A stretch of DNA of 64,000 bases from positions 496,001 to 560,000 of the forward strand of contig NZ_CP121695.1 of the NCBI RefSeq assembly GCF_029761915.1, read 5' to 3'. Made by a program: the position numbers and the translations under genes. The stretch comes from Bradyrhizobium sp. CB1650. GTDB lineage: Bacteria; Pseudomonadota; Alphaproteobacteria; Rhizobiales; Xanthobacteraceae. Positions 29,355 through 38,376 of this stretch are shown piece after piece. Under the pieces are notes generated by a model, which made no database searches, was not told the origin of the DNA, and worked only from the letters and a program-made list of their open reading frames with translations. Numbering within the stretch: position 1 is the first letter of the stretch; the number at the start of each line of letters is the position of its first letter.

Positions 29355-30542
29355 CTATACTTCCACCTGCTCGCCGAGATAGGTGACCGCGGCCTCCAGC
29401 CCGCCCTTGCCGTGCGGGATCTTCAGCGCGTTGAGGGCGATCTCGACCACCCCTAACGTGCCGAGCAGCATCGGCGCGTTGACATGGCCCATATGGGCGA
29501 TGCGGAAGGCCTGGCCGGAGAGATCGCCGATGCCGGTGCCGAGCACCACGCCGCATTTGTCCTTGCAATAGCGCTGCAGCAGCGCGGGATCGTGGCCGCC
29601 ACCCATGGTCACCGTGGTCACGGTGTTGGACCGCTCGGTGGCTTCGGTGACGTTGAAGCCGAGCACCTGGCCTTCCGACCATGAGGCGACCGCGCGGCGC
29701 GCGGCTTCGCCGAGCAGGCGGTGACGGCGGAAGGCATGCTCGAGCCCTTCCTCGTGGAGCAGGTCGATGGCCTGGCGCAGCGCGAACAACAGATGCACCG
29801 GCGCGGTGCCGGCATATTTGCGATAGTGCTCGGTGCCCTCGCGCTCGCTCCAGCTCCAATAGGGCGTGCTCATATTGGCCTTCTTGTGCGCCTCCAGCGC
29901 GCGATCATTGGCGGCGACGAAGCCGAGGCCGGGTGGCGTCATCAGGCCCTTCTGCGAGCCGGACATCGCGACGTCGATGCCCCATTTGTCCATCTCGAAC
30001 GGCATGCAGCCGAGCGAAGCGACGGTGTCGACCATGTACAGCGCAGGATGGCCGCTCGCCTTGATCGCCTTGCCGATCGCCTCGATGTCGTTCTGCACGC
30101 CGGAAGCCGTGTCGACCTGGACGACGACGACCGCCTTGATCGTGTGCTCCTTGTCGCGGCGCAGGCGCTCCTCGACCTCGTGCGGGCGCACCGCGCGGCG
30201 CCAGTCGCCCTTGAGCACCTCGACCTCGGCGCCCATCAGCGCGGCGGCATTGCCCCAGCCGACCGCGAAGCGGCCGCTTTCCAGCACCAGCACCTTGTCG
30301 CCACGCGACAGCACGTTGCTGAGCGCCGCTTCCCAGGCGCCGTGGCCGTTGGCGATGTAGATGTAGGACTTCCCCTTGGTCGCAAACAGCTTCGAGATGT
30401 CGCTGAGCAGGCTCTCGGTCAGGTCCGTCATCTGCTTGGAGTAGATGTCGATCGCCGGACGATGCATCGCCCGCAGCACCTCGTCGGGCATGGAAGTGGG
30501 CCCGGGGATGGCCAGAAATTCCCGGCCCGCGCGAACGGTCAT
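29355..30542 (-). CDS. Class V aminotransferase (serine/alanine-glyoxylate type)
   Basis: 395 residues. PLP-dependent fold type I: the Schiff-base Lys is in AMSGSQKGLMTPPGLGF, preceded by VDTVASLGCMPFEMDKWGID with the PLP-N1 Asp. The N-terminus FLAIPGPTSMPDEVLRAM is typical of serine-glyoxylate and alanine-glyoxylate aminotransferases. These make glycine from glyoxylate using serine or alanine. No serine-cycle genes are adjacent. Cytoplasmic. Confidence 0.88.
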   Translation of the reverse strand: MTVRAGREFLAIPGPTSMPDEVLRAMHRPAIDIYSKQMTDLTESLLSDISKLFATKGKSYIYIANGHGAWEAALSNVLSRGDKVLVLESGRFAVGWGNAAALMGAEVEVLKGDWRRAVRPHEVEERLRRDKEHTIKAVVVVQVDTASGVQNDIEAIGKAIKASGHPALYMVDTVASLGCMPFEMDKWGIDVAMSGSQKGLMTPPGLGFVAANDRALEAHKKANMSTPYWSWSEREGTEHYRKYAGTAPVHLLFALRQAIDLLHEEGLEHAFRRHRLLGEAARRAVASWSEGQVLGFNVTEATERSNTVTTVTMGGGHDPALLQRYCKDKCGVVLGTGIGDLSGQAFRIAHMGHVNAPMLLGTLGVVEIALNALKIPHGKGGLEAAVTYLGEQVEV

Positions 30543-30649
30543 TGTCGTTTGTCCTTGTTGCTTGAGAACAGGCTGATGGGTTGCTTACCCACGCTTTTAC
30601 CCGCCGAGGGGAGTGAGGAAAAGCACGTAAAACGCAGGTCTGAACTGGG

Positions 30650-31375
30650 TTATCTCCGCGTCTCGCGGCAGCCGGCGGCTTCAGCCTCCTCGACCGAGCA
30701 GAACCAGCGGGTGCCCTTGCTGATCTTCATCTTGATCTGCGTGTACCAGCGGCTGGTCGGGGTATGGTAGATGCATTCGCCGGCCGTGTTGACGTTGCCC
30801 TTGATGGTGCAGTCGGGCGAGGGCGCCACCGGGCCGGAGGCCGAGGCGAGCAAGATCGCGTGCGCGCCTTCGGGCGGCTTGGTGGCGCCGAGAATGGTGG
30901 TCTTCTTGTTGCGCACGCGCCAGTCCCAGGGCGCGATGAAGGCGCCCTGCCACATACCGGCCTTGGCCTCGCGCGCCGCCGCCTCGTCGGCGTCATAGTC
31001 GTGGGACATGCGGGTATAGGCCAGCGCCCAGCCGTTGCGCACCAACCATTTCTGGATGTCCTCGCCACCGACCTCGCAGCGTGCCACCGTGCGGCCGCGC
31101 CGGTCGATCGATCTGGCATGGCAGGCCCAGCTCTTGCCCTCGGTGAATTTGGCGAGCTCGTCGCGCGCCGCGACCCCGCAAGTCCAGCGTTCACCCTTGG
31201 TGTTGAGGCAGAGCTGGTCGACCGAGGGGGCGTCGATGCCGCCGAGCCGGATTCGCGTGTTCCCGATCACGACGAAATCGCCGGCGCGGACTTTTGCGGC
31301 TCCCGCGATGTCGGCGGCCTGCGCCAGCGACGGGATGACGATCAAGGACAAAGCAATCAGGAATTTTCGCAACAT
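30650..31375 (-). CDS. Secreted SNase-like (thermonuclease-fold) protein
   Basis: 241 residues from the ATG at 31375 (MLRKFLIALSLIVIPSLAQA, signal peptide). The SNase/OB-fold pattern is clear: DFVVIGNTRIRLGGIDAP, RRGRTVARCEVGGEDIQKWLVRNGWA and AREAKAGMWQGAFIAPWDWR. SNase enzymes use Arg and Glu to cut nucleic acids; conservation of all catalytic residues is incomplete by eye. It carries an extra C-terminal Cys-containing region of about 80 residues (CTIKGNVNTAGECIYH), typical of the rhizobial form. Confidence 0.8.
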   Translation of the reverse strand: MLRKFLIALSLIVIPSLAQAADIAGAAKVRAGDFVVIGNTRIRLGGIDAPSVDQLCLNTKGERWTCGVAARDELAKFTEGKSWACHARSIDRRGRTVARCEVGGEDIQKWLVRNGWALAYTRMSHDYDADEAAAREAKAGMWQGAFIAPWDWRVRNKKTTILGATKPPEGAHAILLASASGPVAPSPDCTIKGNVNTAGECIYHTPTSRWYTQIKMKISKGTRWFCSVEEAEAAGCRETRR

Positions 31376-31544
31376 GCCGGTCCGAAAGTTAAGGAAAATC
31401 TCGATAAGCCGCGCGATTGTGGTCGGCTTTTGACCGCCCGGCCAGCGCCTGCCTGACAGACAGGCTTTCAACTTCCCGTCATCGCAAGGGCAACTAGCGA
31501 AGAGGGAGTGGCGAATGGGACGCGCCGATGGCCTGCGCCATTCG

Positions 31545-33275
31545 CTATTCGCCATTCACCATTCGCCGCCTTGCCACCGACAGACCCATCAGCACGAACG
31601 CCGACGTCACCTCGGGGCCGCCGACTAGAATTCGCGTCGGCGTCTTCATCTTGTTCCATTCGTAGGCGCGGAACGGGCCACGGCGGCCGCCCTCACCGAG
31701 CTGGGCGATGATGACGTTCAGCGCCGGCGCAAAGGCGCGCGGGTCGGCGCCGAGATGGCCGAGCGTGATCAGCGCCAATGCAGCGTCGAACACGTTCATC
31801 TCGGCAGCCATCAGCTCGCCCTTGACGTAGGAGAGAACGCGGTGGCGGATGAAATCGAAATCGCCGTCGGGATCGATCGCAGCCTGGGCCGCCAGCGGCA
31901 GCGACAGGAAGGTTGCATAGCAGCGGCCGAAATAGGCGCTGTAGAGCTCCGGCAGATAATAGATGTGCGAGCGCGGATTGGAAAACCCGCCGCTTGCAGC
32001 GAGGCGCTTCTGGAAGCCGATGATGCGATGCACGGTGGCGAGCCGCGCCGGCGTCTCCAGGATTTTCCAGCGCGCAAGGTTGCGAAAACTCACCTCGAGA
32101 ATGTCGAGATTGAGCGTCGGATCGAGATCATTGCCGTAGGGCCGCTCGCCGGCGAGATTGTCGATCCAGGTCGCAACGCCGCCCTCGTAGTCGATATTGT
32201 CGTTGAGCGGGACGGTGACGCGCTGCTCGTTGACGCCAGCGCGCACCTGGTAGCCGGCATAGAAATCCAGCAGCGGCTGGTCGAGGATCGGATCCGTGCA
32301 GCCGGCTTGCGTCGCCGCGGAGATCGAGCAGGCCGTGGTGTCGCAGTCCGGCACGTAGACGCCGAAGCCGAGATCCTGCTTGATTTGCGCGAAGAAGCGG
32401 GAGAAGCGCGGATGCGGCGCCGGCGCCAGCGCGGTGATGACGTCGAAGCGCGCGCCGTCGGTGCCGCGCACCTCCTCGCTGCTGATGTTGATGCAGAAAT
32501 CGACCATGTCGGCGATCGCGCGCTTCGCGGCCGTCGCCTCGATCGGTGAGGCGAGGCCAGTCTCGACATAGCTCAGCAGTGCCTCGATGAAGAACGCATC
32601 GTAATAGGCCGAGCGGTGGCGGATCTGCACCGGCTCCCACATCGGCTCGGCAATCCCGGTCCAGGACGGATGGATGACGGCGCGCGCCTGCGAGCGCGCG
32701 ATGAAGACGCGCGCGAGATTGAACAGCAGCGAGGAATTCTTGTAGCCGCGCGAATTCAGGCCGGTCAGTGCCATGATCAATTCGCGCCCGCGGAGGTCGG
32801 GATCGCCGATCAGGTTGAAGGCGGCATAGGTCGGCAGGTATCCGTTCTGGCGGAACGAGCGCAACAGATGCTGCGCGCAGTCGCGGATCGTGCCGTCGAT
32901 CTGCGCCTGCGACGGCATGGTGCCGAGGAATGGCACCGGCGGCGGCTTGGGGTGATCGAGCGCGATGCTATCGAGGAGGTCGGCGACGGGCCGGCCGACC
33001 GCCGCCCAATCGGGCTCGGCGTCGTCGCGCGCGCGGACCAGCGCCTCCCGCAGCCGGGCGAGGTGGGCCTGATCGCGCAGCTCGGGCAGACCGGCGCGGC
33101 GGAGCAGGATGCGCAGTGCGGGATTGCCGAGCGCGGTCTTGTAGAATTTTGCGAGATGCGGATCGCCGCTGGCCGGGCCTGCCAGCACGGGATCGCAGAC
33201 GTCATACAGCGAGGGGCCGTCCCTCCGCGCCGTCAGCGCCCGGCAGGCGGCGCCGGCGAAATAATGAAAGCTCAT
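31545..33275 (-). CDS. Large conserved protein of unknown function
   Basis: 576 residues from the ATG at 33275 (MSFHYFAGAACRAL); the frame stays open to 33419 but the extra part is unlike protein. Soluble, with many helical segments and several buried aromatic motifs (RSAYYDAFFIEALLSYVET; HPRFSRFFAQIKQDLGFG; SHIYYLPELYSAYFGRCYATFL). The repeated helix pairs suggest an alpha-alpha toroid such as those of glycosidase- or terpene-cyclase-like proteins, but no catalytic motif is evident. I do not recognise it. Confidence 0.65.
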   Translation of the reverse strand: MSFHYFAGAACRALTARRDGPSLYDVCDPVLAGPASGDPHLAKFYKTALGNPALRILLRRAGLPELRDQAHLARLREALVRARDDAEPDWAAVGRPVADLLDSIALDHPKPPPVPFLGTMPSQAQIDGTIRDCAQHLLRSFRQNGYLPTYAAFNLIGDPDLRGRELIMALTGLNSRGYKNSSLLFNLARVFIARSQARAVIHPSWTGIAEPMWEPVQIRHRSAYYDAFFIEALLSYVETGLASPIEATAAKRAIADMVDFCINISSEEVRGTDGARFDVITALAPAPHPRFSRFFAQIKQDLGFGVYVPDCDTTACSISAATQAGCTDPILDQPLLDFYAGYQVRAGVNEQRVTVPLNDNIDYEGGVATWIDNLAGERPYGNDLDPTLNLDILEVSFRNLARWKILETPARLATVHRIIGFQKRLAASGGFSNPRSHIYYLPELYSAYFGRCYATFLSLPLAAQAAIDPDGDFDFIRHRVLSYVKGELMAAEMNVFDAALALITLGHLGADPRAFAPALNVIIAQLGEGGRRGPFRAYEWNKMKTPTRILVGGPEVTSAFVLMGLSVARRRMVNGE

Positions 33276-33512
33276 GAAATACCTGGTCGCGCGCGGGGCC
33301 TTGCCCGGGTTTTCGGCGAGCGCGGTCCCGGTCGCGCGCCACCCCTGCAAGTGATTGAAAAAGCTACCCGGATTCGCAGGAAAAACAAATGTGATGGAGG
33401 TCACGGAAAAACCAGGCACGGGGGATGCATGATCAAGGCCCGGGAAGGCTTCGGATGGTGAGAAAATGCGCCAAATCGCCTCTGGGAATTAACTAACATC
33501 TTCAGCAGCTTA

Positions 33513-33527
33513 GCTCAAATTTTGAGC
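33513..33527. promoter_or_regulatory. 15-bp palindrome upstream of caspase-like gene
   Basis: GCTCAAATTTTGAGC is a perfect 7-bp inverted repeat around one base, in an AT-rich patch of the 429-base gap 33276-33704 and about 180 bases before the caspase-like start. Possible operator; nothing else stands out in the gap. Confidence 0.35.
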
Positions 33528-33704
33528 AATCTATTGCCGGGGAGCCTATATCCGGTTAAGGGTTTGTTTGGTGCGGCGCCGCAAATTGCGCGCAATTCGG
33601 GGACACATCCCCGGCCAATCCCTCAAACCTAAAGACGCCATCGCGCTACTCAACCAGTGTGCGCGCGCGTGGACGGTCTTTGGCACTGACAGGAATGAAC
33701 CGAG

Positions 33705-34553
33705 ATGAATGTGAGGCAGCTCGACATTTCCCGACGCACCATTGCGGTCGCCGCAGCCCTTATCGGCACGGTGTCGCTGGCGATCGGCGCCCATGCTGCC
33801 CTCAACATGCGTTCACTCGACGCCGCCAAGGCCGTCTCGACCGAGCAGGTCACCGGTTCGCTCGGCCAGACCTCGCGCCTGGCGCTCGTCATCGGCAATG
33901 GTCACTATCCGGACGCCAATGCGCCGCTGACGCAGTCGATCAACGACGCCCGCGCGCTGTCCTCGGCGCTGCGCAAGAACGGCTTTGACGTCGACATGGT
34001 GGAGGACGCCAGCAAGGACGACATGGTCCGCGCCGTCAACCGTCTGAAGTCCAGGATCCATCGCGACAGCGTCGTCATGCTGTTCTTCGGCGGCTATGGC
34101 GTGCAGGCCGGCCGCGAGAGCTACATGCTGCCGGTGGATGCCGTGATCTGGAAGGAGAGCGACGTTCGCCGCAATGGCGTCTCCATCGAGGGCGTGCTGG
34201 AGATGATGAAGGAGCAGGGCGCCAAGGCCAAGCTCGTCGTCGTCGACGCCTCCCGCCGCAACCCCTATGAGCGCCGCTTCCGCTCCTACTCGCACGGCCT
34301 TGCGCCGATCAGCGCGCCCGACAATGCGCTGATCCTCTCCTCCGCCTCGCCCGGCAAGGTCGCCGACGACGGCAAGGGTGAGCACAGCGTGCTGGTCAGC
34401 GAGCTCCTCAACAATCTCAACACCAAGGCCGGCGCCGAAGCCGTCTTCAACAAGACCCGCGTCGCCATCTCCCGCGCGTCCGAAGGTGATCAGGTCCCGA
34501 CCGTCTCCTCCTCGCTGCAGGAGGACGTCCAGTTCAGCGAAGCCGGCGGCTAG
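33705..34553 (+). CDS. Caspase-fold (peptidase C14) protein lacking the catalytic dyad
   Basis: 282 residues. N-terminal membrane/signal segment (about 12-31), then a caspase-like domain at about 55-250 starting SRLALVIGNGHYPDANAPL, the usual bacterial C14 opening. The catalytic His of the GHG motif is Tyr (LFFGGYGVQ) and the catalytic Cys of the DACR motif is Ser (VVVDASRRNPYERRF). Both changes keep the surrounding family pattern, so this is a pseudo-orthocaspase rather than misalignment. It probably binds rather than cuts (inference). Periplasmic or membrane-anchored. Confidence 0.85.
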   Translation: MNVRQLDISRRTIAVAAALIGTVSLAIGAHAALNMRSLDAAKAVSTEQVTGSLGQTSRLALVIGNGHYPDANAPLTQSINDARALSSALRKNGFDVDMVEDASKDDMVRAVNRLKSRIHRDSVVMLFFGGYGVQAGRESYMLPVDAVIWKESDVRRNGVSIEGVLEMMKEQGAKAKLVVVDASRRNPYERRFRSYSHGLAPISAPDNALILSSASPGKVADDGKGEHSVLVSELLNNLNTKAGAEAVFNKTRVAISRASEGDQVPTVSSSLQEDVQFSEAGG

Positions 34554-34569
34554 TTTCTTCGGTTTGCTC

Positions 34570-34666
34570 GTAGGGTGGGTTAGCGAAGCGTAACCCACCA
34601 CTCTCTCTCTCTCTCTCTCTGCACAAACAAAAGAGGTGGGTTACGCCTTCGGCTAACCCACCCTAC
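34570..34666. repeat. REP-type inverted repeats around a (CT)10 tract
   Basis: Arms at 34570-34599 and 34635-34666 are nearly perfect inverted copies (core GTAGGGTGGGTTAGC), each also palindromic itself. Between them lies (CT)10 at 34601-34620. It separates convergent genes and likely forms a strong terminator hairpin. The dinucleotide tract may vary in length. Confidence 0.65.
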
Positions 34667-34706
34667 GAAAGACGCACGCAGCGCACATCTGCACGGTTGT
34701 GGCTGC

Positions 34707-35597
34707 CTACTTCGCCGCGTCGGCGCTTGCCATCACCGGGCGCACCGGATCGCCTTCGCGCAGCAGTGCGCCGGCGCGGGCGACGACGATGTCGCCTTCG
34801 TTGAGGCCGTCGCGGACCTCGATATTGCCGCCCGACATCAAGCCGATCTCGACGCGCTTGGTCTCGACGCGGTTGCGCCGGATCACCTGCACCACGGTGC
34901 CGGCGGAGGAGTACTGCACGGCGGTCAGCGGCACCGCGACATTGCAGCTCTGCCCGGTCTTGATCAGCGCGCGCCCGCTGGCATTGAGCAGCAACCTGCG
35001 CTGCGACGAGATTCCGATATAGACCATGCCCTGCTGGATGTTCGGCTCGACGGTCGGCCCGATGCGGCGCACCTTGCCATCGATATCGCCGGCGCCGGCG
35101 ATGCGCACCGTGGCCGGCTGGTTGACCGCGAGTTTCCTGACATCGCTGGTCGGCACCAGCCCGACGAGATCGTATTCGCTGCGCGCCACGATCGTGAACA
35201 GCGCCTCGCCTTTGGCCGAGGCGAGCCCGCCGATCTGGGCCGTTGATGTCGCGATCACCCCGGCGACCGGCGCGGTGACCTGAATCGTGCCGCCTTCGGG
35301 CGGCGCGAGACGCGCCATCACCTGGCCGGCGGTAATGGTGTCGCCGGCTTCCGCCAGCACCTCCGTCACCTTCAGCCCGGGACGTTCGGGCCGCACCGAA
35401 GTCTCCTCCCGCGCGACGATCGTGCCGGTGGCCTCGACGATGTCGGAGAAGCAGGATTTTGCCACCTTCAGCACTGTGACGGCCGGCCCCCTGGGCGCAT
35501 CGTCATCGGCGGCAGGCGCGGCCTGTGTGGACAGCACCAGCAGTCCGGCGAGGGCAATGAGCTTTCTGAAAAAGGAACGCGCGGGCAATGGACGCAT
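34707..35597 (-). CDS. Periplasmic membrane-fusion (HlyD/RND adaptor-like) protein
   Basis: 296 residues with a signal peptide (FFRKLIALAGLLVLSTQAAPA). Biotinyl-lipoyl-like halves (SDIVEATGTIVAREETSVRPER and GGTIQVTAPVAGVI) flank a very short hairpin, followed by a beta-barrel (DLVGLVPTSDVRKLAVNQPATVRI) and a membrane-proximal domain. Adaptors link RND or ABC pumps to an outer-membrane channel. No pump gene is adjacent, so it is either orphan or serves a pump elsewhere. Confidence 0.8.
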   Translation of the reverse strand: MRPLPARSFFRKLIALAGLLVLSTQAAPAADDDAPRGPAVTVLKVAKSCFSDIVEATGTIVAREETSVRPERPGLKVTEVLAEAGDTITAGQVMARLAPPEGGTIQVTAPVAGVIATSTAQIGGLASAKGEALFTIVARSEYDLVGLVPTSDVRKLAVNQPATVRIAGAGDIDGKVRRIGPTVEPNIQQGMVYIGISSQRRLLLNASGRALIKTGQSCNVAVPLTAVQYSSAGTVVQVIRRNRVETKRVEIGLMSGGNIEVRDGLNEGDIVVARAGALLREGDPVRPVMASADAAK

Positions 35598-35762
35598 AGA
35601 TCATTCCGGTTGGGCGTTTGAGGCCCCATCGATAGCAGAAGCGCGCACCGCGGACCATGGCTGGGATATGGCTGAAGATGCCGCAGCGGGCGTCGTGACG
35701 CCGCCTGTTGCATTAGTCGCTGGAATGGTGACGAGGTTCGCCGGCGGCCGCCCCGCAGACCC

Positions 35763-35884
35763 GTCATGCCCGGGCTTGTCCCGGGCATGCGCAACCATTC
35801 GTGCGGAAGCGCGTGCATGGCCGGGACTCAGGCGAGCGAAAGCGACGCCGTCCTTCGGACGGCCATGCCCGGCCACGACGACGT
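35763..35884. repeat. REP-like palindromic element
   Basis: Begins GTCATGCCCGGGCTTGTCCC, the same core as the inner arm at 29196, and ends with GGCCATGCCCGGCCACGACG, the degenerate complement. It lies between the adaptor and the lactonase-type genes. The 318-base gap 35598-35915 holds little else. Confidence 0.55.
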
Positions 35885-35915
35885 GGAAGCGTCGGCGCAA
35901 AAGGACCTTGCCGCC

Positions 35916-37082
35916 TCACGGCAGGCTCAAAAACTCCACCCAGTTCGGCTTCTTGCCGGTGGCATAGGACTTCAGCTTGCCGAGCGCGCCGCTGCTCTGG
36001 TCGATGGCATAGACGGTCATGCTGTCGGACAGTTCGCCGACGGCGGCGAGATAGCGGCCCGTGGGATCGATGTTGAAGCCGCGCGGCTGTTTCTCGGTCG
36101 GCACGCTGCCGATCGTGGTCAGCTTGCCGCTGGCCGCGTCGACCTTGTAGGCGGTGAGCGTATTCGTGGTGCGCTCGGAGGCGTAGAGGAAGCGTCCGTC
36201 CGGGGTGATGTGGATGTCGGCGGCCCAAGGCTTCTTGTCAGACGCCTTTCCGCTAAACCCTTCGGGCAGGGCGGTGGTGCGCTGGATCTCGGTCCACGCG
36301 CCGCTCTTGGTCTCATAAGCGAACGCTGCGACGTCGCCGTTGAGCTCATGGACGAGATAGACGAACTTGCCGCCCGGATGGAATACGAAGTGCCGCGGGC
36401 CCGACTTTTCCGGCACCTTGATCGTCGGCGGATCGCTCGGCGCGAGCGCGCCGGCGGTGGCGTCGAACGCGAAGCTCAGCACCTGGTCGGAGCCGAGATT
36501 GGTCGCGAACACGAAACGGTTGTCGGGCGAGGGCAGGAAGGCGTGCGCGTTCAGCCCAGTCGGGATCACCTGCTTCGGCTCGCCGACGACGCCGTCCGCA
36601 AGCAGCGGGTTCAGCGCGACCTTGTTGCCGCCATAGGAGGCGCTGAACAGGAATTTGCCGCTGCGGTCGATTGCGATGTTGGCCATGCTGTCGGCGAGCG
36701 GTCCATTGCCGATATGGCTGAGCTGGCCCGACTTGGGATCGATGGCGAAGCTCACCGCCTGGAACGGCTGGGAGCGCACGCCGGCGATCAGCACGCGGCG
36801 GTCGGGCGTGATCGCGAGCGGCGTCGAGGAGCCGGGCTTCTCGACGCCTTTGAAGGCGGCGGTCTGCACCGGCGTCATCTCGCCGTTCTCGGCCATTTTG
36901 AACACGCTGATGTCGTTGCTGTCGGCATTGCCGACATAGGCGAAGGTTTCGGCCATGCTGGCGCCGGCTCCGGAAATGAGGCTTAGGAAAACGACGAGGA
37001 TCGAGGCGATCGCAGCGCGTGGCACTGCGGATGCGATGCGGCGGGCAAGTCTGCACGTCAGTCTGAACATCGGTCTGAACAT
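35916..37082 (-). CDS. Secreted lactonase-type seven-bladed beta-propeller
   Basis: 388 residues from the ATG at 37082, which has AGGAGGAGC upstream. Long signal region ending GAGASMAETF. The body is a chain of propeller repeats of the type FAYVGNADSNDISVFKM, LAITPDRRVLIAGV, KFLFSASYGGNKV, RFVFATNLGSDQVL, KFVYLVHELNGDV and FLYASERTTNTLTAYKV, the pattern of the 6-phosphogluconolactonase (Lactonase) family. Because it is exported, hydrolysis of 6-phosphogluconolactone is unlikely; an extracytoplasmic lactone or binding role is inferred. Confidence 0.82.
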   Translation of the reverse strand: MFRPMFRLTCRLARRIASAVPRAAIASILVVFLSLISGAGASMAETFAYVGNADSNDISVFKMAENGEMTPVQTAAFKGVEKPGSSTPLAITPDRRVLIAGVRSQPFQAVSFAIDPKSGQLSHIGNGPLADSMANIAIDRSGKFLFSASYGGNKVALNPLLADGVVGEPKQVIPTGLNAHAFLPSPDNRFVFATNLGSDQVLSFAFDATAGALAPSDPPTIKVPEKSGPRHFVFHPGGKFVYLVHELNGDVAAFAYETKSGAWTEIQRTTALPEGFSGKASDKKPWAADIHITPDGRFLYASERTTNTLTAYKVDAASGKLTTIGSVPTEKQPRGFNIDPTGRYLAAVGELSDSMTVYAIDQSSGALGKLKSYATGKKPNWVEFLSLP

Positions 37083-37226
37083 GGGCTCCTCCTGATCGAT
37101 CGGGCCGGATCCGGCGTCGTCGTTTTGCAGTGAGGATAGCGGGCGGGGCGCGGCCGCACCAAATTCCAATTGGGATCGATCGATGCCGAAATTGTATCGG
37201 TTACGGTCCCGCGCGCGGACTCGTGA

Positions 37227-37367
37227 TCACCGGTGCACCGCCGCGGCAAAGCTGCGCGACGGCAGATGCGGGGCTCCGGGATGCTCGGGCGGCCCGAGCA
37301 CGGTCCACACCGCGACCGCAACCAGCGCGCAGGTCAGGATGGTCCAGGCGACGAGTTGCTTGCGCAT
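37227..37367 (-). CDS. Very small single-pass membrane protein (tentative)
   Basis: 46 residues (MRKQLVAWTILTCALVAVAV...): one N-terminal membrane helix and a short His/Pro-containing tail. The ribosome site is weak. Composition is protein-like compared with other frames here, but there is no further support. Confidence 0.35.
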   Translation of the reverse strand: MRKQLVAWTILTCALVAVAVWTVLGPPEHPGAPHLPSRSFAAAVHR

Positions 37368-37785
37368 CAGGCCAAAATCCGTCCGCCGAAGATGTGATGT
37401 GCGAAAGGCGCGGGAACGATCGTGCACTGCAAACGGCGACGCTCCTATGAAATCGTTCACAAGCGAAGGTGCCTATGCAAATTGCGAACCAATGCCGTGA
37501 GCGCATTGAAACGGCATGTGCCGCGAAAACGATCTCGAAGGAATGCCCGACATGGCGCCAGGCGCGGCGGCCAGGCCGGCCAGCCGCCCGACAAGGCCCG
37601 CGACGAGGATGTCGTGGCAAAGCGCCACACCGGTCAAACCGGTCGCGATGCGCCGCCGACCAACGAAAAGTGGCGCCGCGCGGCGCCTGCACATTGCCGT
37701 GCCGAGCCTCGCGCCGGCAGCGGCGGCAGTGCTCCGCCCGCAGCTTGATCCTTGCGGGCGAGGGAATCGAAACGGAGGCTGGCAG

Positions 37786-37908
37786 ATGTTTTGGATCTAT
37801 TGGGACACCGCCTGGTCGCTGATCATCAGCGGCATCATGTTCGCCACCATCGTCAGCCATCCCGACGCCGAATTCGCCGAAGTGCGCGCCGCTAGACGGC
37901 AGATGTGA
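37786..37908 (+). CDS. 40-residue membrane microprotein
   Basis: A short frame too small for usual callers: MFWIYWDTAWSLIISGIMFA then TIVSHPDAEFAEVRAARRQM. It has a strong GGAGG site 8 bases before the ATG, one hydrophobic helix and a charged tail. Position and ribosome site argue that it is translated; function unknown. The preceding gap 37368-37785 contains no other convincing gene. Confidence 0.5.
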   Translation: MFWIYWDTAWSLIISGIMFATIVSHPDAEFAEVRAARRQM

Positions 37909-38007
37909 ACGTCGTGTGCCGAGGCTCAAAAATTTTGGCAGGCATTTCAAACCTGCGTTGAAAGATCTGCGTCGTCGCCAAAACTCCTCAATGACGACGC
38001 GGGCGAT

Positions 38008-38376
38008 CTACGTCATGCTGCCTGGGATGAAGCAGCGGATTTGCGCGCGGCCGTTGACATAATAAGGCCAGACCATGGTGCGGCCGGCGCGGTTCGGCTC
38101 GGTGATCACGGTGTCGTCGGGCACGTCGATCCACTGGCCCTGCAGCCGGACCCGGTAATGGCCGTCCTGCGTGTCCCAGTCGACGTCGTCGAGCGCGGTC
38201 CCGTCGGCGTCTGCGCAGCAGGGGCCGCCGCCTTTGCTGTGCAGGCTCTCGAACCAGCCCTTGAGAGGAGAATTCGCGTAGCGGCCATCGTCGCGGGCCT
38301 CTGCGGCGGCGCCGATCAGGACTGCAACCGCTACGAGAGGGATCATCCGTGAGATCGCCAAGACCGTGATCGCCAT
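38008..38376 (-). CDS. Small secreted Cys-containing protein
   Basis: 122 residues from the ATG at 38376. Signal peptide MAITVLAISRMIPLVAVAVL (cleavage near AAAEARD). The mature part has GGGPCCADADGTALDDVDW, a vicinal Cys pair, and RTMVWPYYVNGRAQIRCFIPG near the end. This pattern recurs in small bradyrhizobial periplasmic proteins of unknown role. I cannot name a function. Confidence 0.65.
   Translation of the reverse strand: MAITVLAISRMIPLVAVAVLIGAAAEARDDGRYANSPLKGWFESLHSKGGGPCCADADGTALDDVDWDTQDGHYRVRLQGQWIDVPDDTVITEPNRAGRTMVWPYYVNGRAQIRCFIPGSMT

Noticed and set aside
34601..34620. CRISPR-like or tandem array at the (CT) tract
   Set aside because: A simple dinucleotide run without spaced repeats; no CRISPR structure or cas genes anywhere in the window.
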